NCBI RefSeq assembly: GCF_021026195.1
Contig: NZ_JAJNCT010000020.1
Span: 62,001-126,000, forward strand
Direction: 5' to 3'
Length of the DNA stretch: 64,000 bases
From: Comamonas koreensis
Lineage (GTDB): Bacteria > Pseudomonadota > Gammaproteobacteria > Burkholderiales > Burkholderiaceae_C
Below the pieces are notes generated by a model. That model had not been told where the DNA came from and made no database searches. It saw only the letters and a list, made by a program, of their open reading frames with translations. Of this stretch, positions 41,997 to 50,830 are shown in pieces (within the stretch, counting starts at the first letter, position 1; each line of letters begins with the position of its first letter). The translations under genes were made by a program, and so were the position numbers.

Positions 41997-44381
41997 ATGA
42001 CTGCTACCTCACAGACTGCCGCCCACAGCGGCCACCAGGAGCGGCCTGCCGGCCTGCTGTGGCGTGCCGCTGCGCTGCTGTGGCTTTTGCTGGTGCTGGC
42101 CGTTGGCGCGCACCAATGGCATTTCTGGAAGCAGGGCCGCATCGACACCGATGTGCTGGCCCTGCTGCCAATCAATGAACGCGCGCCCGATGTGGCGCAG
42201 GCCACGCAGCAGCTGGCCGAGCAGCTCCAGCGCCAGGTCGTGGTGCTGTTGGGCACCGGGCAATGGGATCACACACGGGCAGCGGCACAGACCTTCCGCG
42301 CAGCGCTCGCTGCGCAGATGGATGCGCGCCTGACCGAAGAGACGATGGCCCAGCATGTGTCGCTGCAGTCGGCGCTGGACTTCTACCAGCCCTGGCACAC
42401 GGCGCTGCTGACGCCCGCACAGCGTGCCGACCTGCGCGCGGCCAGCGATGAGGCCCTGGTCCAGCGCGCGCTGCAGGACCTGTACCAACCTGCCACGCAG
42501 GCCCGCCTGACCGGCTGGGTCAACGACCCGCTTGGCCTGTGGACGCAGTGGTGGTCGGCCCGCGCTGCACAAAGCCAGGCCCGGCCGCGGGATGCCGAGC
42601 TGTGGGTGGCTGCACAGGGCAAGCAATGGGTGGTGCTGCAGTACACGCTGGAAGGCTCGGCCTTCAGTCTCTCGGGGGAGCCGGTGATTGGCTCGGCGAT
42701 GGACGATGCGCTGGCCCAGGTGCGCCGACACGCACCCGATGCGCAGATGATCATGGCGGGCGTGCCGCTGCATGCCGAGGCTGCCGCCGTGCAGGCCAAT
42801 GGCGAGATCCATGTGATTGGCTGGGGTTCGCTGGCGGGCGTGCTGCTGCTGGCCTGGATCGCGTTTCGTTCGCTGCGCCCGGTGCTGCTGGTGGGGCTGT
42901 CACTGCTGATTGGCTGCGCGGTGGCGCTGAGCGTGACCGACCTGGTCTTTGGCAAGGTGCACCTGCTCACCCTGGTGTTTGGTGCCAGCCTGGTCGGCGT
43001 GGCGGAAGACTATGGTATCCACTACTTTGCATCGCGCCAGGGCACACCCGGCCGCGCGCCGCATGCGCTGATGCGAGGCCTGCTGCCCGCGCTCTGGCTG
43101 GCGCTGGGCACCAGCGCCATCGCCTATGTGGCTTTGGGCATGGCGGCCTTCCCGGGCCTGCGGCAAATGGCCTTGTTCTCGGTGGTCGGACTGGCGGCGG
43201 CGATGCTGACGGTGGTTTGCTGGTTCCCCTGGCTGGACCGGGGCCAGGTGGCGGGCAATGCGGCTGCGCAGTGGATCGGCAGGACCATGTGGTGGTGGCC
43301 GCGCTGGCGCTCGGCGCTGCCCTGGTCCCTGGCGCTGTGTGCGCTGGCCCTGCTGTGGATCACGCAGGGCCATCTGCTGCAGCTGCGCGACGATGTGCGC
43401 CAACTGCAGAACAGCTCGCCCCAGCTGCTGCAGCAGCAGATACAGGTCAGCCAGATGCTGGGGCTGCCCAGCCCGGCGCAGTTCTACCTGGTCAAGGCAG
43501 CAAGCCCTGAGGCCTTGCTGCAGCAGGAAGAGGCACTGAAGGAGCGGCTGGATGCCCTGGTCGCGCAGCAACACATCGCAGGCTACAGCGCCGTCTCGGA
43601 CTGGGTGCCTTCGCAGCAGATGCAGCAGCGCAATGCCCAGCTGGTGCAGCATGCCAACCAGGTGGTGCTATCGGGCGTGAATGCACAGCTCGGTGAGGCC
43701 TTCGAGGCGGCGGCTGCGGGCAGCCCGCAGGAGCCGCTGACGCTGCAGGCCTGGCTGGCACAACCGATATCGGCCGCTGCGCGCCCGCTGTGGCTGGGTG
43801 AGCACGATGGGGCCTACCGCAGCATGGTGATGTTGCGCGGAGTGCGTGGCCAGGCAGCCCTGCCGGCGCTGGAGGCCGCTGCCCAAGGTCTGGCTGCCGT
43901 GACCTGGGTGGACAAGCCTGCGGAGATAACCGAATTGCTGCAGCGCTACCGCATCTCGATGACCGAGCTGCTGGTGGTGGGCCACCTGCTGGTGCTGGCT
44001 GCTCTGTGCCTGCGCTTTGGCCGCAGCGCCTGGCGTGCCTGGCTGCCGACCGTGCTGGCCAGCCTGGCTGTCGTCATCACCATGGCACTGATGGGCGAGC
44101 CCTGGCAGCTGTTCAATGTGCTGGCGCTGATGCTGCTGCTGGGCGTGGGCATTGACTACGGCATCTATTTACAGGAACACGAGAACGATCCGCAGGCCTG
44201 GCTGGCGGTGGTCATCGGCGCTGCCAGCACCTGGCTGTCGTTTGGTCTGCTGGGGCTGTCGCAGACGCCAGCATTGCGCGCCTTTGGCGTGACCTTGATG
44301 CTGGGCTTGCCGATGGTGCTGCTGCTGGCGCCGCTGTTCCGTGCGGAAGCCGCGCCGCTGCCTGCGGCTGAGAAAGGATGA
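41997..44381 (+). CDS. MMPL-family (RND-type) membrane exporter
   Basis: 794-aa transporter with about 12 transmembrane helices in two repeats and two large periplasmic domains (residues 45-255 and about 465-655). Typical MMPL traits: LSVTDLVFGKVHLLTLVFGASLVGVAEDYGIHYFASR (in parts FGASLVGVAEDYGIHYF) and LLLGVGIDYGIYLQEHEND in the second half, containing the conserved aspartates of proton relay. It is probably the flippase/exporter of the polyene product. ATG 41997 is preferred to TTG 41994. The start is 14 bases after the LolA-like stop, and 7 bases separate it from the flavoprotein gene. Confidence 0.92.
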   Translation: MTATSQTAAHSGHQERPAGLLWRAAALLWLLLVLAVGAHQWHFWKQGRIDTDVLALLPINERAPDVAQATQQLAEQLQRQVVVLLGTGQWDHTRAAAQTFRAALAAQMDARLTEETMAQHVSLQSALDFYQPWHTALLTPAQRADLRAASDEALVQRALQDLYQPATQARLTGWVNDPLGLWTQWWSARAAQSQARPRDAELWVAAQGKQWVVLQYTLEGSAFSLSGEPVIGSAMDDALAQVRRHAPDAQMIMAGVPLHAEAAAVQANGEIHVIGWGSLAGVLLLAWIAFRSLRPVLLVGLSLLIGCAVALSVTDLVFGKVHLLTLVFGASLVGVAEDYGIHYFASRQGTPGRAPHALMRGLLPALWLALGTSAIAYVALGMAAFPGLRQMALFSVVGLAAAMLTVVCWFPWLDRGQVAGNAAAQWIGRTMWWWPRWRSALPWSLALCALALLWITQGHLLQLRDDVRQLQNSSPQLLQQQIQVSQMLGLPSPAQFYLVKAASPEALLQQEEALKERLDALVAQQHIAGYSAVSDWVPSQQMQQRNAQLVQHANQVVLSGVNAQLGEAFEAAAAGSPQEPLTLQAWLAQPISAAARPLWLGEHDGAYRSMVMLRGVRGQAALPALEAAAQGLAAVTWVDKPAEITELLQRYRISMTELLVVGHLLVLAALCLRFGRSAWRAWLPTVLASLAVVITMALMGEPWQLFNVLALMLLLGVGIDYGIYLQEHENDPQAWLAVVIGAASTWLSFGLLGLSQTPALRAFGVTLMLGLPMVLLLAPLFRAEAAPLPAAEKG

Positions 44382-44388
44382 ACGGCCT

Positions 44389-45642
44389 ATGGGCAGGATA
44401 GAGCAAACAGAGATTGTAATCATTGGTGCCGGCCCTTCGGGAGCGGTGGCTGCAGGTCTGCTGCGCAAGCAGGGCCGCCAGGTGCTGGTGATCGAGAAAG
44501 AGACTTTTCCGCGCTTTTCCATCGGCGAGAGCCTGCTGCCCCAGAGCATGCAGTACATCGAGGAAGCAGGCATGCTGCAGGAGGTGGTCGAGGCCGGCTT
44601 CCAGCACAAGAATGGCGCTGCCTTTGCCAAGGGGGCGTTGTGGAGCGATTTTGACTTTCGCGACAAGTTCTCGCCGGGCTGGGGCACCACCTACCAGGTG
44701 CCGCGCGGGCAGTTTGACAAGCTGCTGGCAGACGCCGCGGAAAAAGCCGGCGCCGAGATCCGCTATGGCCATGCGGTGACGGCCGTGGATGTGGACGCTG
44801 AGCGGCCCCTGGTGCAAGTGCGCGGCGAAGGCGGTGAGAACTACGCCGTCAGTGCGCGCTATCTGCTCGACGCCAGTGGTTTTGCGCGCATCCTGCCGCG
44901 CCTGCTGGGCCTGGAGCGGCCGTCTGATTTTCCGGTGCGTGGGGCTTTGTTCACGCACATCGAGGACCGCATCGCGCTGACCGATATGGACCGGCACAAG
45001 ATCCTCATCACCGTGCATCCGCAGCACCACGGGGTATGGTTCTGGACCATTCCGTTTTCCGATGGCCGCAGCTCGCAAGGTGTAGTCGCCACGCCGGACT
45101 ACCTGGCGCGCTACCCCGGGACGGAGGTCGAGCGCCTGCGCGCCATCATTGCCGAGGTCCCTACGCTGGCCAAGGTGCTGCGACAGGCCGTATGGGATAC
45201 GCCCGGGCGCTCGCTGACGGGCTATGCAGCCAATGTCACCTCGCTGTGGGGCAAGAACTATGCGCTGCTGGGCAATGCGGGTGAGTTTCTCGACCCCGTC
45301 TTCTCCAGCGGCGTGACGATCGCGATGAAGTCGGCCAGCCTGGCCGCCGGCTGCATTGGCCGCGCCTACCAGGGCGAGACGGTGGACTGGCAGGCGGACT
45401 ATGCGCTGCCCCTGCAGGCCGGTGTCGACACCTTCCGGGCCTTTGTGGCCGGGTGGTACGAGGGGGGCTTTCAGGATGTGATCTTCCATGACCAGCACGC
45501 GCCAGAGATTCGCCGCATGATCGCCTCCATCCTCGCCGGCTATGCCTGGGACCGCAGCAATCCCTATGTGGCCGAGCCTCAGCGCCGCCTGGATGTATTG
45601 CGCCAGCTGTGCCAGCAGACCGTGCCGGAGGTGGTGGCATGA
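44389..45642 (+). CDS. FAD-dependent oxidoreductase with halogenase-type motifs
   Basis: 417-aa flavoprotein of the geranylgeranyl-reductase/tryptophan-halogenase superfamily. GxGxxG is IIGAGPSGAVAAGLL at 11-25; FPRFSIGESLLPQS at 40-53 is typical of the superfamily. Residues 217-222 read WFWTIP, fitting the WxWxIP motif of flavin-dependent halogenases, and Lys74 in FQHKNGAAF is placed like the halogenation lysine. This predicts either a halogenase acting on the aryl ring (brominated xanthomonadins are precedent) or a ring hydroxylase/dehydrogenase. It overlaps the next gene by ATGA at 45639. Confidence 0.85.
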   Translation: MGRIEQTEIVIIGAGPSGAVAAGLLRKQGRQVLVIEKETFPRFSIGESLLPQSMQYIEEAGMLQEVVEAGFQHKNGAAFAKGALWSDFDFRDKFSPGWGTTYQVPRGQFDKLLADAAEKAGAEIRYGHAVTAVDVDAERPLVQVRGEGGENYAVSARYLLDASGFARILPRLLGLERPSDFPVRGALFTHIEDRIALTDMDRHKILITVHPQHHGVWFWTIPFSDGRSSQGVVATPDYLARYPGTEVERLRAIIAEVPTLAKVLRQAVWDTPGRSLTGYAANVTSLWGKNYALLGNAGEFLDPVFSSGVTIAMKSASLAAGCIGRAYQGETVDWQADYALPLQAGVDTFRAFVAGWYEGGFQDVIFHDQHAPEIRRMIASILAGYAWDRSNPYVAEPQRRLDVLRQLCQQTVPEVVA

Positions 45643-46226
45643 AGGCGCTGGGCATGCTGGGCACGGCCCTTCTGCTGGCCGGCTGCGCGCTGCAGCCAGC
45701 GCCGCAGCGGGAATCCACGGCCCAAGCGGCCCATGCCTCGACCCGGCTGGCGCTGGCGCCGGCGGCCTTGGGGTGCTCGGCGGCGGTGCAGCAGCGCCTG
45801 ACGGTGCAGCCCCCTGGGCAGGCCGCCCAGGAACTCGATGCCTTGCTGGAAGTGGATGCGCACCGCATGAAGCTGGCGATCCTGAACCTGGGCCAGATGG
45901 TGGGCACGCTGGAATGGGATGGTGCGCAGCTCCAGCCCCAGCTGTCACGCTGGTGGCCGGCGGTGCTGGCGCCCGAGCAGGTGCTCAGCGATGTACAGCT
46001 GGCGTTCTGGCCGCCCCAGGCGATTGCGGCCGCGCTGCCCGAGGGCTGGACCTTGGCAGTGTCTGCAGCCGGGCGGGTGCTGCAGTACCAGGGCAGCGAG
46101 CGGGTGAGGATACGCGCTGCCGGTGCGAATGCCCTGGAGCTCGTGTACCAGCAGGGCGGCTGGTCGCTGCGTATCGACAGCCCGGGCGGTGCGGATCTGT
46201 GCAGCAACGCGGCGGAGGCACCATGA
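45639..46226 (+). CDS. DUF3261-type outer-envelope lipoprotein
   Basis: 195-aa lipoprotein: signal with lipobox LLAGC and Cys16, then a domain resembling DUF3261 (QRLTVQPPGQAAQELDALLEVDAHRMKLAIL in parts such as LDALLEVDAHRMKLAIL). DUF3261 lipoproteins recur in aryl polyene clusters next to the LolA-like and MMPL genes and are thought to help insert the pigment in the outer membrane. Starts in the stop of the flavoprotein gene and its own stop overlaps the ketosynthase start by ATGA. Confidence 0.85.
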   Translation: MKALGMLGTALLLAGCALQPAPQRESTAQAAHASTRLALAPAALGCSAAVQQRLTVQPPGQAAQELDALLEVDAHRMKLAILNLGQMVGTLEWDGAQLQPQLSRWWPAVLAPEQVLSDVQLAFWPPQAIAAALPEGWTLAVSAAGRVLQYQGSERVRIRAAGANALELVYQQGGWSLRIDSPGGADLCSNAAEAP

Positions 46227-47419
46227 CGGCTGCCTCGGTCTATCTGAATGCGAGCTCGGCGATCAGCGCGGCCGGTGCCACGCCTGAGGCATTGCGTGCC
46301 AACCTGTTTGCGCCGTCCTTGCCGCCGACCTTGACGGCCACCGAGGCCTATTCACCGGGGCGGACGCTGATGCTGGGCTGCCTGCCTGCAGATGCCGTGC
46401 TGCCGGCGCTGGACTTTGCACCGCCTCAGCAGCGGTCGCGCAACAACGCCTTGGCCTGGGCGGCCATGCTGCCACTGCGCCCGCACATCGATGCGCTGGT
46501 GGCGCGTTGGGGCCCGCAGCGGGTGGCGCTGATCGTCGGCACCAGCACCGGCGGCCTGGACGAAGGGGCGTTGGCTGCAGACAGCTACCGCCGCACCGGG
46601 GCTTTTCCTCCCGGTTTTGACTACGCCGTTCAGGAGCTGGGCGATGTGGCCGCGTTTCTGGCCTCCGCGCTGGGCGTTGCTGGCCCCGCCTATGTGATCT
46701 CGACAGCGTGTTCCTCCGGTGCCAAGGCCCTGGCCAGTGGCGCGCGGCTGCTGCGCGCTGGTGTGGTGGATGCGGTGGTCGCCGGCGGTGTGGATGCGCT
46801 CAGCCCGTTCACGGTGGCGGGCTTCAGTGCGCTGGAGGCGGTCTCTGCCCAGCGCTGCAATCCGTTGTCGCTGCACCGTCAGGGCATCAACCTGGGCGAG
46901 GCGGCAGCCTTTTTTGTGATGACGCGCGACGCCGGGCCGGTGCGCCTGGCCGGCTGGGGCGAGAGCCAGGATGCGCACCATATGTCTGCGCCTGACCCGA
47001 GCGGGCGCGGGGCGCTGTCGGCCATGCAGCAGGCGCTGCAAGGTGCGGGCATGCAGCCGGCCGCGCTCGACTACATCAATCTGCATGGCACGGCCACGCC
47101 ACACAACGACGCGATGGAAAGCCTGGCGGTGCATGCGCTGGTAGGCGAGGGCTGTGCGGTCAGCTCCACCAAGCCGCTCAGCGGCCACAGCCTGGCAGCC
47201 GCAGGTGCGCTGGAGGCGGCCTTGTGCTGGCATGTGCTGCATGACAACCCCAGGGGCCGTTTGCCCGCGCATTGGTGGGATGGCGAGCCCGACCAAGCGC
47301 TGCCGGCGCTGCAGGTGGTGGGGCCGCACACGGCCCTGGGCCGCGCCCCGCAAGCAGTGCTGAGCAACTCTTTTGCATTTGGTGGCAGCAATTGCGCGCT
47401 GCTGTTGGCGGCGGGCTGA
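46223..47419 (+). CDS. beta-ketoacyl-ACP synthase (first full ketosynthase)
   Basis: 398-aa elongating ketosynthase with an intact catalytic set: Cys163 in ISTACSSGAKAL, His288 in NLHGTATPHND and His322 in PLSGHSLAAAGALEAAL, with Lys317. It probably pairs with the Cys-less factor at 33184-33957 for chain elongation, in line with the ketosynthase/chain length factor pair of other aryl polyene systems (an inference). Starts at ATG 46223 in the overlap with the lipoprotein gene. The next gene starts 3 bases after its stop. Confidence 0.93.
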   Translation: MTAASVYLNASSAISAAGATPEALRANLFAPSLPPTLTATEAYSPGRTLMLGCLPADAVLPALDFAPPQQRSRNNALAWAAMLPLRPHIDALVARWGPQRVALIVGTSTGGLDEGALAADSYRRTGAFPPGFDYAVQELGDVAAFLASALGVAGPAYVISTACSSGAKALASGARLLRAGVVDAVVAGGVDALSPFTVAGFSALEAVSAQRCNPLSLHRQGINLGEAAAFFVMTRDAGPVRLAGWGESQDAHHMSAPDPSGRGALSAMQQALQGAGMQPAALDYINLHGTATPHNDAMESLAVHALVGEGCAVSSTKPLSGHSLAAAGALEAALCWHVLHDNPRGRLPAHWWDGEPDQALPALQVVGPHTALGRAPQAVLSNSFAFGGSNCALLLAAG

Positions 47420-47422
47420 GCT

Positions 47423-47905
47423 ATGGATGAACCACAAGCAATGACTGAGATGCTGCCCATCGAGAACTATGTGCCCCACCGTGGCGCGATGCTGCTGATC
47501 GACCGCCTGCTGGCGGCAGGCGCAGAGGGTGCAACCGCCGAGCTGCAGGTGCCGCGCGGCGGTCTTTTTCTGCAGGACGAAGGCATGCCTGCCTGGGTGG
47601 GGCTGGAGTACATGGCGCAGACCGTGGCGGCCTGGGCCGGATGGCGTGCGCTGCAGGCAGGGCAGCCAGTGAAACTGGGCTTTTTGCTCGGCACGCGCAA
47701 GTTTGAGGCTACGGCACTTTTCTTTGCGCCGGGCACCCGGCTGCAGGTGCAGGCGCAGTGCGAACTGATTGCAGAGAACGGACTGGGCATGTTTGCATGC
47801 AGCATCCGTGCGGACGACCAGCTGTGTGCCACGGCCCGCATTTCGGTCTATGAACCTGAAGACGGCAGTGCCTATGTGCAGGCGCTGCAAACGACTGAGA
47901 ATTGA
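47423..47905 (+). CDS. 3-hydroxyacyl-ACP dehydratase, hotdog fold
   Basis: 160-aa FabA/FabZ-like dehydratase. The family opening is LPIENYVPHRGAMLLIDRLL with the catalytic His in PHRGAML, followed by LQDEGMPAWVGLEYMAQTVAAWAGW where Glu is the partner residue. It supplies trans double bonds in the conjugated chain. It may form a dimer with the hotdog domain of the ligase fusion, as aryl polyene dehydratases do elsewhere. ATG 47423 is 3 bases after the ketosynthase stop; ATG 47441 is an alternative. Confidence 0.88.
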   Translation: MDEPQAMTEMLPIENYVPHRGAMLLIDRLLAAGAEGATAELQVPRGGLFLQDEGMPAWVGLEYMAQTVAAWAGWRALQAGQPVKLGFLLGTRKFEATALFFAPGTRLQVQAQCELIAENGLGMFACSIRADDQLCATARISVYEPEDGSAYVQALQTTEN

Positions 47906-48652
47906 ATGACAACCCAATCCCATTCCAAGGGCACTGTGCTGGTGACCGGCTCCAGCCGGGGCATAGGCCGGGCTATTGCAATGCGCCTGGCGCGCGATGG
48001 TTTTGACCTGGTCGTGCATTGCCGCAGCGGCCTGGCGCAGGCGCAAGCGGTCCTGCGCGATATCGAGGCGCTGGGCCGCACCGCCCGCTTGCTGCAGTTT
48101 GACGTGGCCGACCGCAGCGCTGCCAGTGTTGCGCTGGAGGCTGATATGGCAGAGCACGGTGCCTACTACGGCGTGGTCTGCAATGCCGGCATTGCGCGCG
48201 ATGGCGCCTTTCCGGCGATGACCGGCGAGGACTGGGATGCCGTGGTGCACACCAATCTGGATGCCTTCTACAACGTGCTGCACCCGGTCGTCATGCCGAT
48301 GGTGCGCAGACGCGCGGCCGGGCGCATCGTCACCTTGGCATCGGTGTCGGCCTTGATGGGCAACCGGGGCCAGACCAACTACAGCGCGGCCAAGGCGGGG
48401 GTGATCGCGGCCACCAAGTCGCTGGCCATCGAGCTGGCCAAGCGCGACATCACCGTGAACTGTGTGGCTCCCGGGCTGATCGACACCGACATGGTCAGCG
48501 AAGAAGTGCTGGCGCACGCGATCGACTTGATCCCGATGCGCCGCATGGGCGCGGTGGAGGAGGTGGCCGGGGTGGTGGCCTTTTTGATGGGGCCGGATGC
48601 GTCTTACGTGACCCGGCAAGTCATATCAGTCAATGGAGGCATGCTGGGATGA
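47906..48652 (+). CDS. 3-oxoacyl-ACP reductase, FabG-type SDR
   Basis: 248-aa NADPH-dependent ketoreductase. Cofactor motif TGSSRGIG at 15-22, CNAGIARDG at 92-100, and the catalytic set Ser in LASVSALMGNRGQTNYSAAKAG with Tyr159 and Lys163. The ending VSVNGGMLG is FabG-typical. It reduces the beta-keto group in each elongation cycle. ATG 47906 directly follows the dehydratase stop and it overlaps the next ketosynthase gene by ATGA at 48649. Confidence 0.94.
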   Translation: MTTQSHSKGTVLVTGSSRGIGRAIAMRLARDGFDLVVHCRSGLAQAQAVLRDIEALGRTARLLQFDVADRSAASVALEADMAEHGAYYGVVCNAGIARDGAFPAMTGEDWDAVVHTNLDAFYNVLHPVVMPMVRRRAAGRIVTLASVSALMGNRGQTNYSAAKAGVIAATKSLAIELAKRDITVNCVAPGLIDTDMVSEEVLAHAIDLIPMRRMGAVEEVAGVVAFLMGPDASYVTRQVISVNGGMLG

Positions 48653-49902
48653 GCAATGACAACCACAGCGCCAAGCGCCGTGTCGTGGTGACAGGCATCG
48701 GCGCCCTGAGCCCGCTGGGCCATGATTGGCAGACGGTGCGGCAACAGCTGCACAGCGGACGCAATGCGATCCGCGTGATGCACGAGTGGCAGGACATCGA
48801 GGGCCTGAACACCCAGCTGGGCTGTACCGTGCCTGAGTTTGCGCTGCCCGCGCACTACAACCGCAAGACCATGCGCAGCATGGGCCGCGTGGCACTGATG
48901 GCCACCCGCGCAAGCGAGCTGGCACTCGAGAGTGCCGGTCTGCTGGGCCACCCGCTGCTCAAGAGCGGGAGCATGGGCGTGGCCTACGGTTCGTCGGCAG
49001 GCACGCCAGCGGCCATTGGTGATTTTGGCCGCATGATCATGGACCGCACCACCGAAGGCATCAACGCCAATACCTACATCAAGATGATGTCGCACACGGC
49101 AGCGGTCAACATCGGCGTGTTCTTTGGCTTGACGGGCCGGGTGATCACCACCTCCAGCGCCTGCACCTCCGCCAGCCAGGGCATTGGCTATGCGTTCGAG
49201 GCGATCCAGAGCGGCAAGCAGCTGGCCATGCTGGCCGGCGGCGCCGAAGAGCTCGATGCCACGCAAGCGGCGGTGTTTGACACCCTGTTTGCCACCAGCG
49301 TGAAGAACGATACGCCCGGGCTGACGCCACGGCCCTTTGACGCCGGGCGCGATGGCCTGGTGCTGGGCGAGGGCGCCTGCACCTTTGTGCTCGAGGAGCT
49401 GGCGCATGCGACAGCCCGGGGCGCGCCCATCATCGCCGAGCTGATCGGCTTTGGCAGCAACTGCGACGGCACGCATGTGACCCATCCCAATCCGGCCACG
49501 ATGGCGCAGGCCATGCGGCTGGCGCTGCAGGACGCGGGCCTCGCGCCCGCCGACATCGGCTATGTGAATGCGCACGGCACCGCCACTGAGCAGGGCGATA
49601 TCGCCGAGGCGGCGGCGACATTCGATGTCTTTGGCGACCGGGTGCCGGTGAGCACGCTCAAAGGCTACATGGGCCACACCTTGGGCGCCTGCGGCTCGCT
49701 GGAGGCCTGGATGAGCCTGGAGATGATGCGCGAGGGCCTGTTTGCGCAGAACGCCAACCTCAACCAGGTGGACGAGCGCTGCGCCGCGCTGGATTACATC
49801 ACCGGCCAGCCCCGGGCCATTGGTACCGACGTGGTAATGAGCAACAACTTTGCCTTTGGTGGCATCAATACCTCGCTGATCTTCAGGCGCTGGATGCCCT
49901 GA
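48649..49902 (+). CDS. beta-ketoacyl-ACP synthase (second full ketosynthase, FabF-like)
   Basis: 417-aa ketosynthase with Cys172 in TTSSACTSASQGIGYAF, His309 in VNAHGTATEQGD and His343 in KGYMGHTLGACGSLEAW. FabF-like in length. With the ketosynthase at 46223 and the Cys-less factor at 33184 the cluster has three ketosynthase-like genes, as is common in aryl polyene pathways where one copy may start the chain. Starts in the FabG stop (ATGA overlap). Confidence 0.93.
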   Translation: MSNDNHSAKRRVVVTGIGALSPLGHDWQTVRQQLHSGRNAIRVMHEWQDIEGLNTQLGCTVPEFALPAHYNRKTMRSMGRVALMATRASELALESAGLLGHPLLKSGSMGVAYGSSAGTPAAIGDFGRMIMDRTTEGINANTYIKMMSHTAAVNIGVFFGLTGRVITTSSACTSASQGIGYAFEAIQSGKQLAMLAGGAEELDATQAAVFDTLFATSVKNDTPGLTPRPFDAGRDGLVLGEGACTFVLEELAHATARGAPIIAELIGFGSNCDGTHVTHPNPATMAQAMRLALQDAGLAPADIGYVNAHGTATEQGDIAEAAATFDVFGDRVPVSTLKGYMGHTLGACGSLEAWMSLEMMREGLFAQNANLNQVDERCAALDYITGQPRAIGTDVVMSNNFAFGGINTSLIFRRWMP

Positions 49903-49943
49903 GTTCGTCCTCTACCCATCCACAACTCGGAAATGAGAAAAAA

Positions 49944-50378
49944 ATGAACCTCTTGAAAACCTCCAGCTGCATTCTGGCCCTGGCACTGTGCTCCGGCGCT
50001 GCCATGGCGCGCCAAGCTGTTTTGATTGACCACCCAAAGATTCTCTTGCTGGCCGACGGCCCGCCGCTGACCGAGCAACAGGTACGCGCCAGAATCATCA
50101 ATGCCGCGCAGAACATTGGCTGGCAGCCCACCAAGGATGATCCTGGCCATATGGAGCTGATGTATGACAAGGCCGGCCAGTACCAGGCTTACATCGAGGT
50201 GAACTACGACGCAGCGGGCTTTGACATCAACTATGTGCGTAGCAACAACCTGAACTATGAGGAGCGCGACGGCCAGCGCAGGATCCACCCGGGCTACAAC
50301 CGCTGGATCAAGAACCTGAACAAGCAGATCAGCACGCCCGTGGCGCCCGTACCTGCTGCACCAGGAGCTGAACAATGA
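49944..50378 (+). CDS. small exported protein of unknown function (first of two)
   Basis: 144-aa secreted protein with signal peptide MNLLKTSSCILALALCSGA ending MARQA. The mature part follows a recurring pattern of small periplasmic or lipoprotein domains: AQNIGWQPTKDDPGHMELMYDKAGQYQAYIEVNYD (parts: IGWQPTKDDPGHMEL) and SNNLNYEERDGQRRIHPGYNRWIKNLNKQI, where a short helix precedes a strand-rich domain with the YNRWI.NL signature. Function is unknown. It overlaps the next small gene by 4 bases, lies 41 bases after the ketosynthase and before the phosphopantetheinyl transferase, so it belongs to the cluster. Confidence 0.8.
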   Translation: MNLLKTSSCILALALCSGAAMARQAVLIDHPKILLLADGPPLTEQQVRARIINAAQNIGWQPTKDDPGHMELMYDKAGQYQAYIEVNYDAAGFDINYVRSNNLNYEERDGQRRIHPGYNRWIKNLNKQISTPVAPVPAAPGAEQ

Positions 50379-50815
50379 ACGCACTGAAATATGCCTGCGC
50401 GCTGCTGCTGGTCTGTGGCAGCCTGGGCGCTGCCCATGCGCGCGATACCCAGCTTTTGGTGCCTCTGGACGAGGTCATCCAGATGGGCCTGGCCGATGGC
50501 AAGTTGGATGGGAGCGTCACCTTCCACCTGTCTGGCGCCGCAGCCCCGGCCGTCAAGGAAGCGCTGGGCGATGATGTCTCCAACAAAAAAACCAATGGCG
50601 TCGGCAAGGACGACCTGACCGCCTGCCGCTGGGCCGCGCTGTCGGCGCTGATCGCTTTCCAGGCGTCTGCCAAGAAACGGGGGGCCGACGCGGTGGTGGA
50701 CATGCACAGCGTGTACAAGGGCAACAACGTCAAGGACCCCGTCAACTTTGAATGCCATGCGGGCAACATCGTTGTGGGTGTGGCCCTCAAGGGCAGCTAC
50801 GCCAAGACGCGTTAA
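50375..50815 (+). CDS. small exported protein of unknown function (second of two)
   Basis: 146-aa secreted protein: signal peptide ending LGAAHARDTQ, then a mature domain LLVPLDEVIQMGLADGKLDGSVTFHLSG, and a conserved CRWAALSALIAFQASAKKRGADAVVDMHS segment (parts: ACRWAALSALIAFQASA, RGADAVVDMHSVYKGN) with two cysteines 44 residues or so apart. Relatives are often mislabelled excinuclease ATPase subunit; no such motif is present. A role in envelope assembly of the polyene is an inference from position. Starts in ATGA overlap with the previous gene. Confidence 0.78.
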   Translation: MNALKYACALLLVCGSLGAAHARDTQLLVPLDEVIQMGLADGKLDGSVTFHLSGAAAPAVKEALGDDVSNKKTNGVGKDDLTACRWAALSALIAFQASAKKRGADAVVDMHSVYKGNNVKDPVNFECHAGNIVVGVALKGSYAKTR

Positions 50816-50830
50816 AGCGGGAATGCTCCT

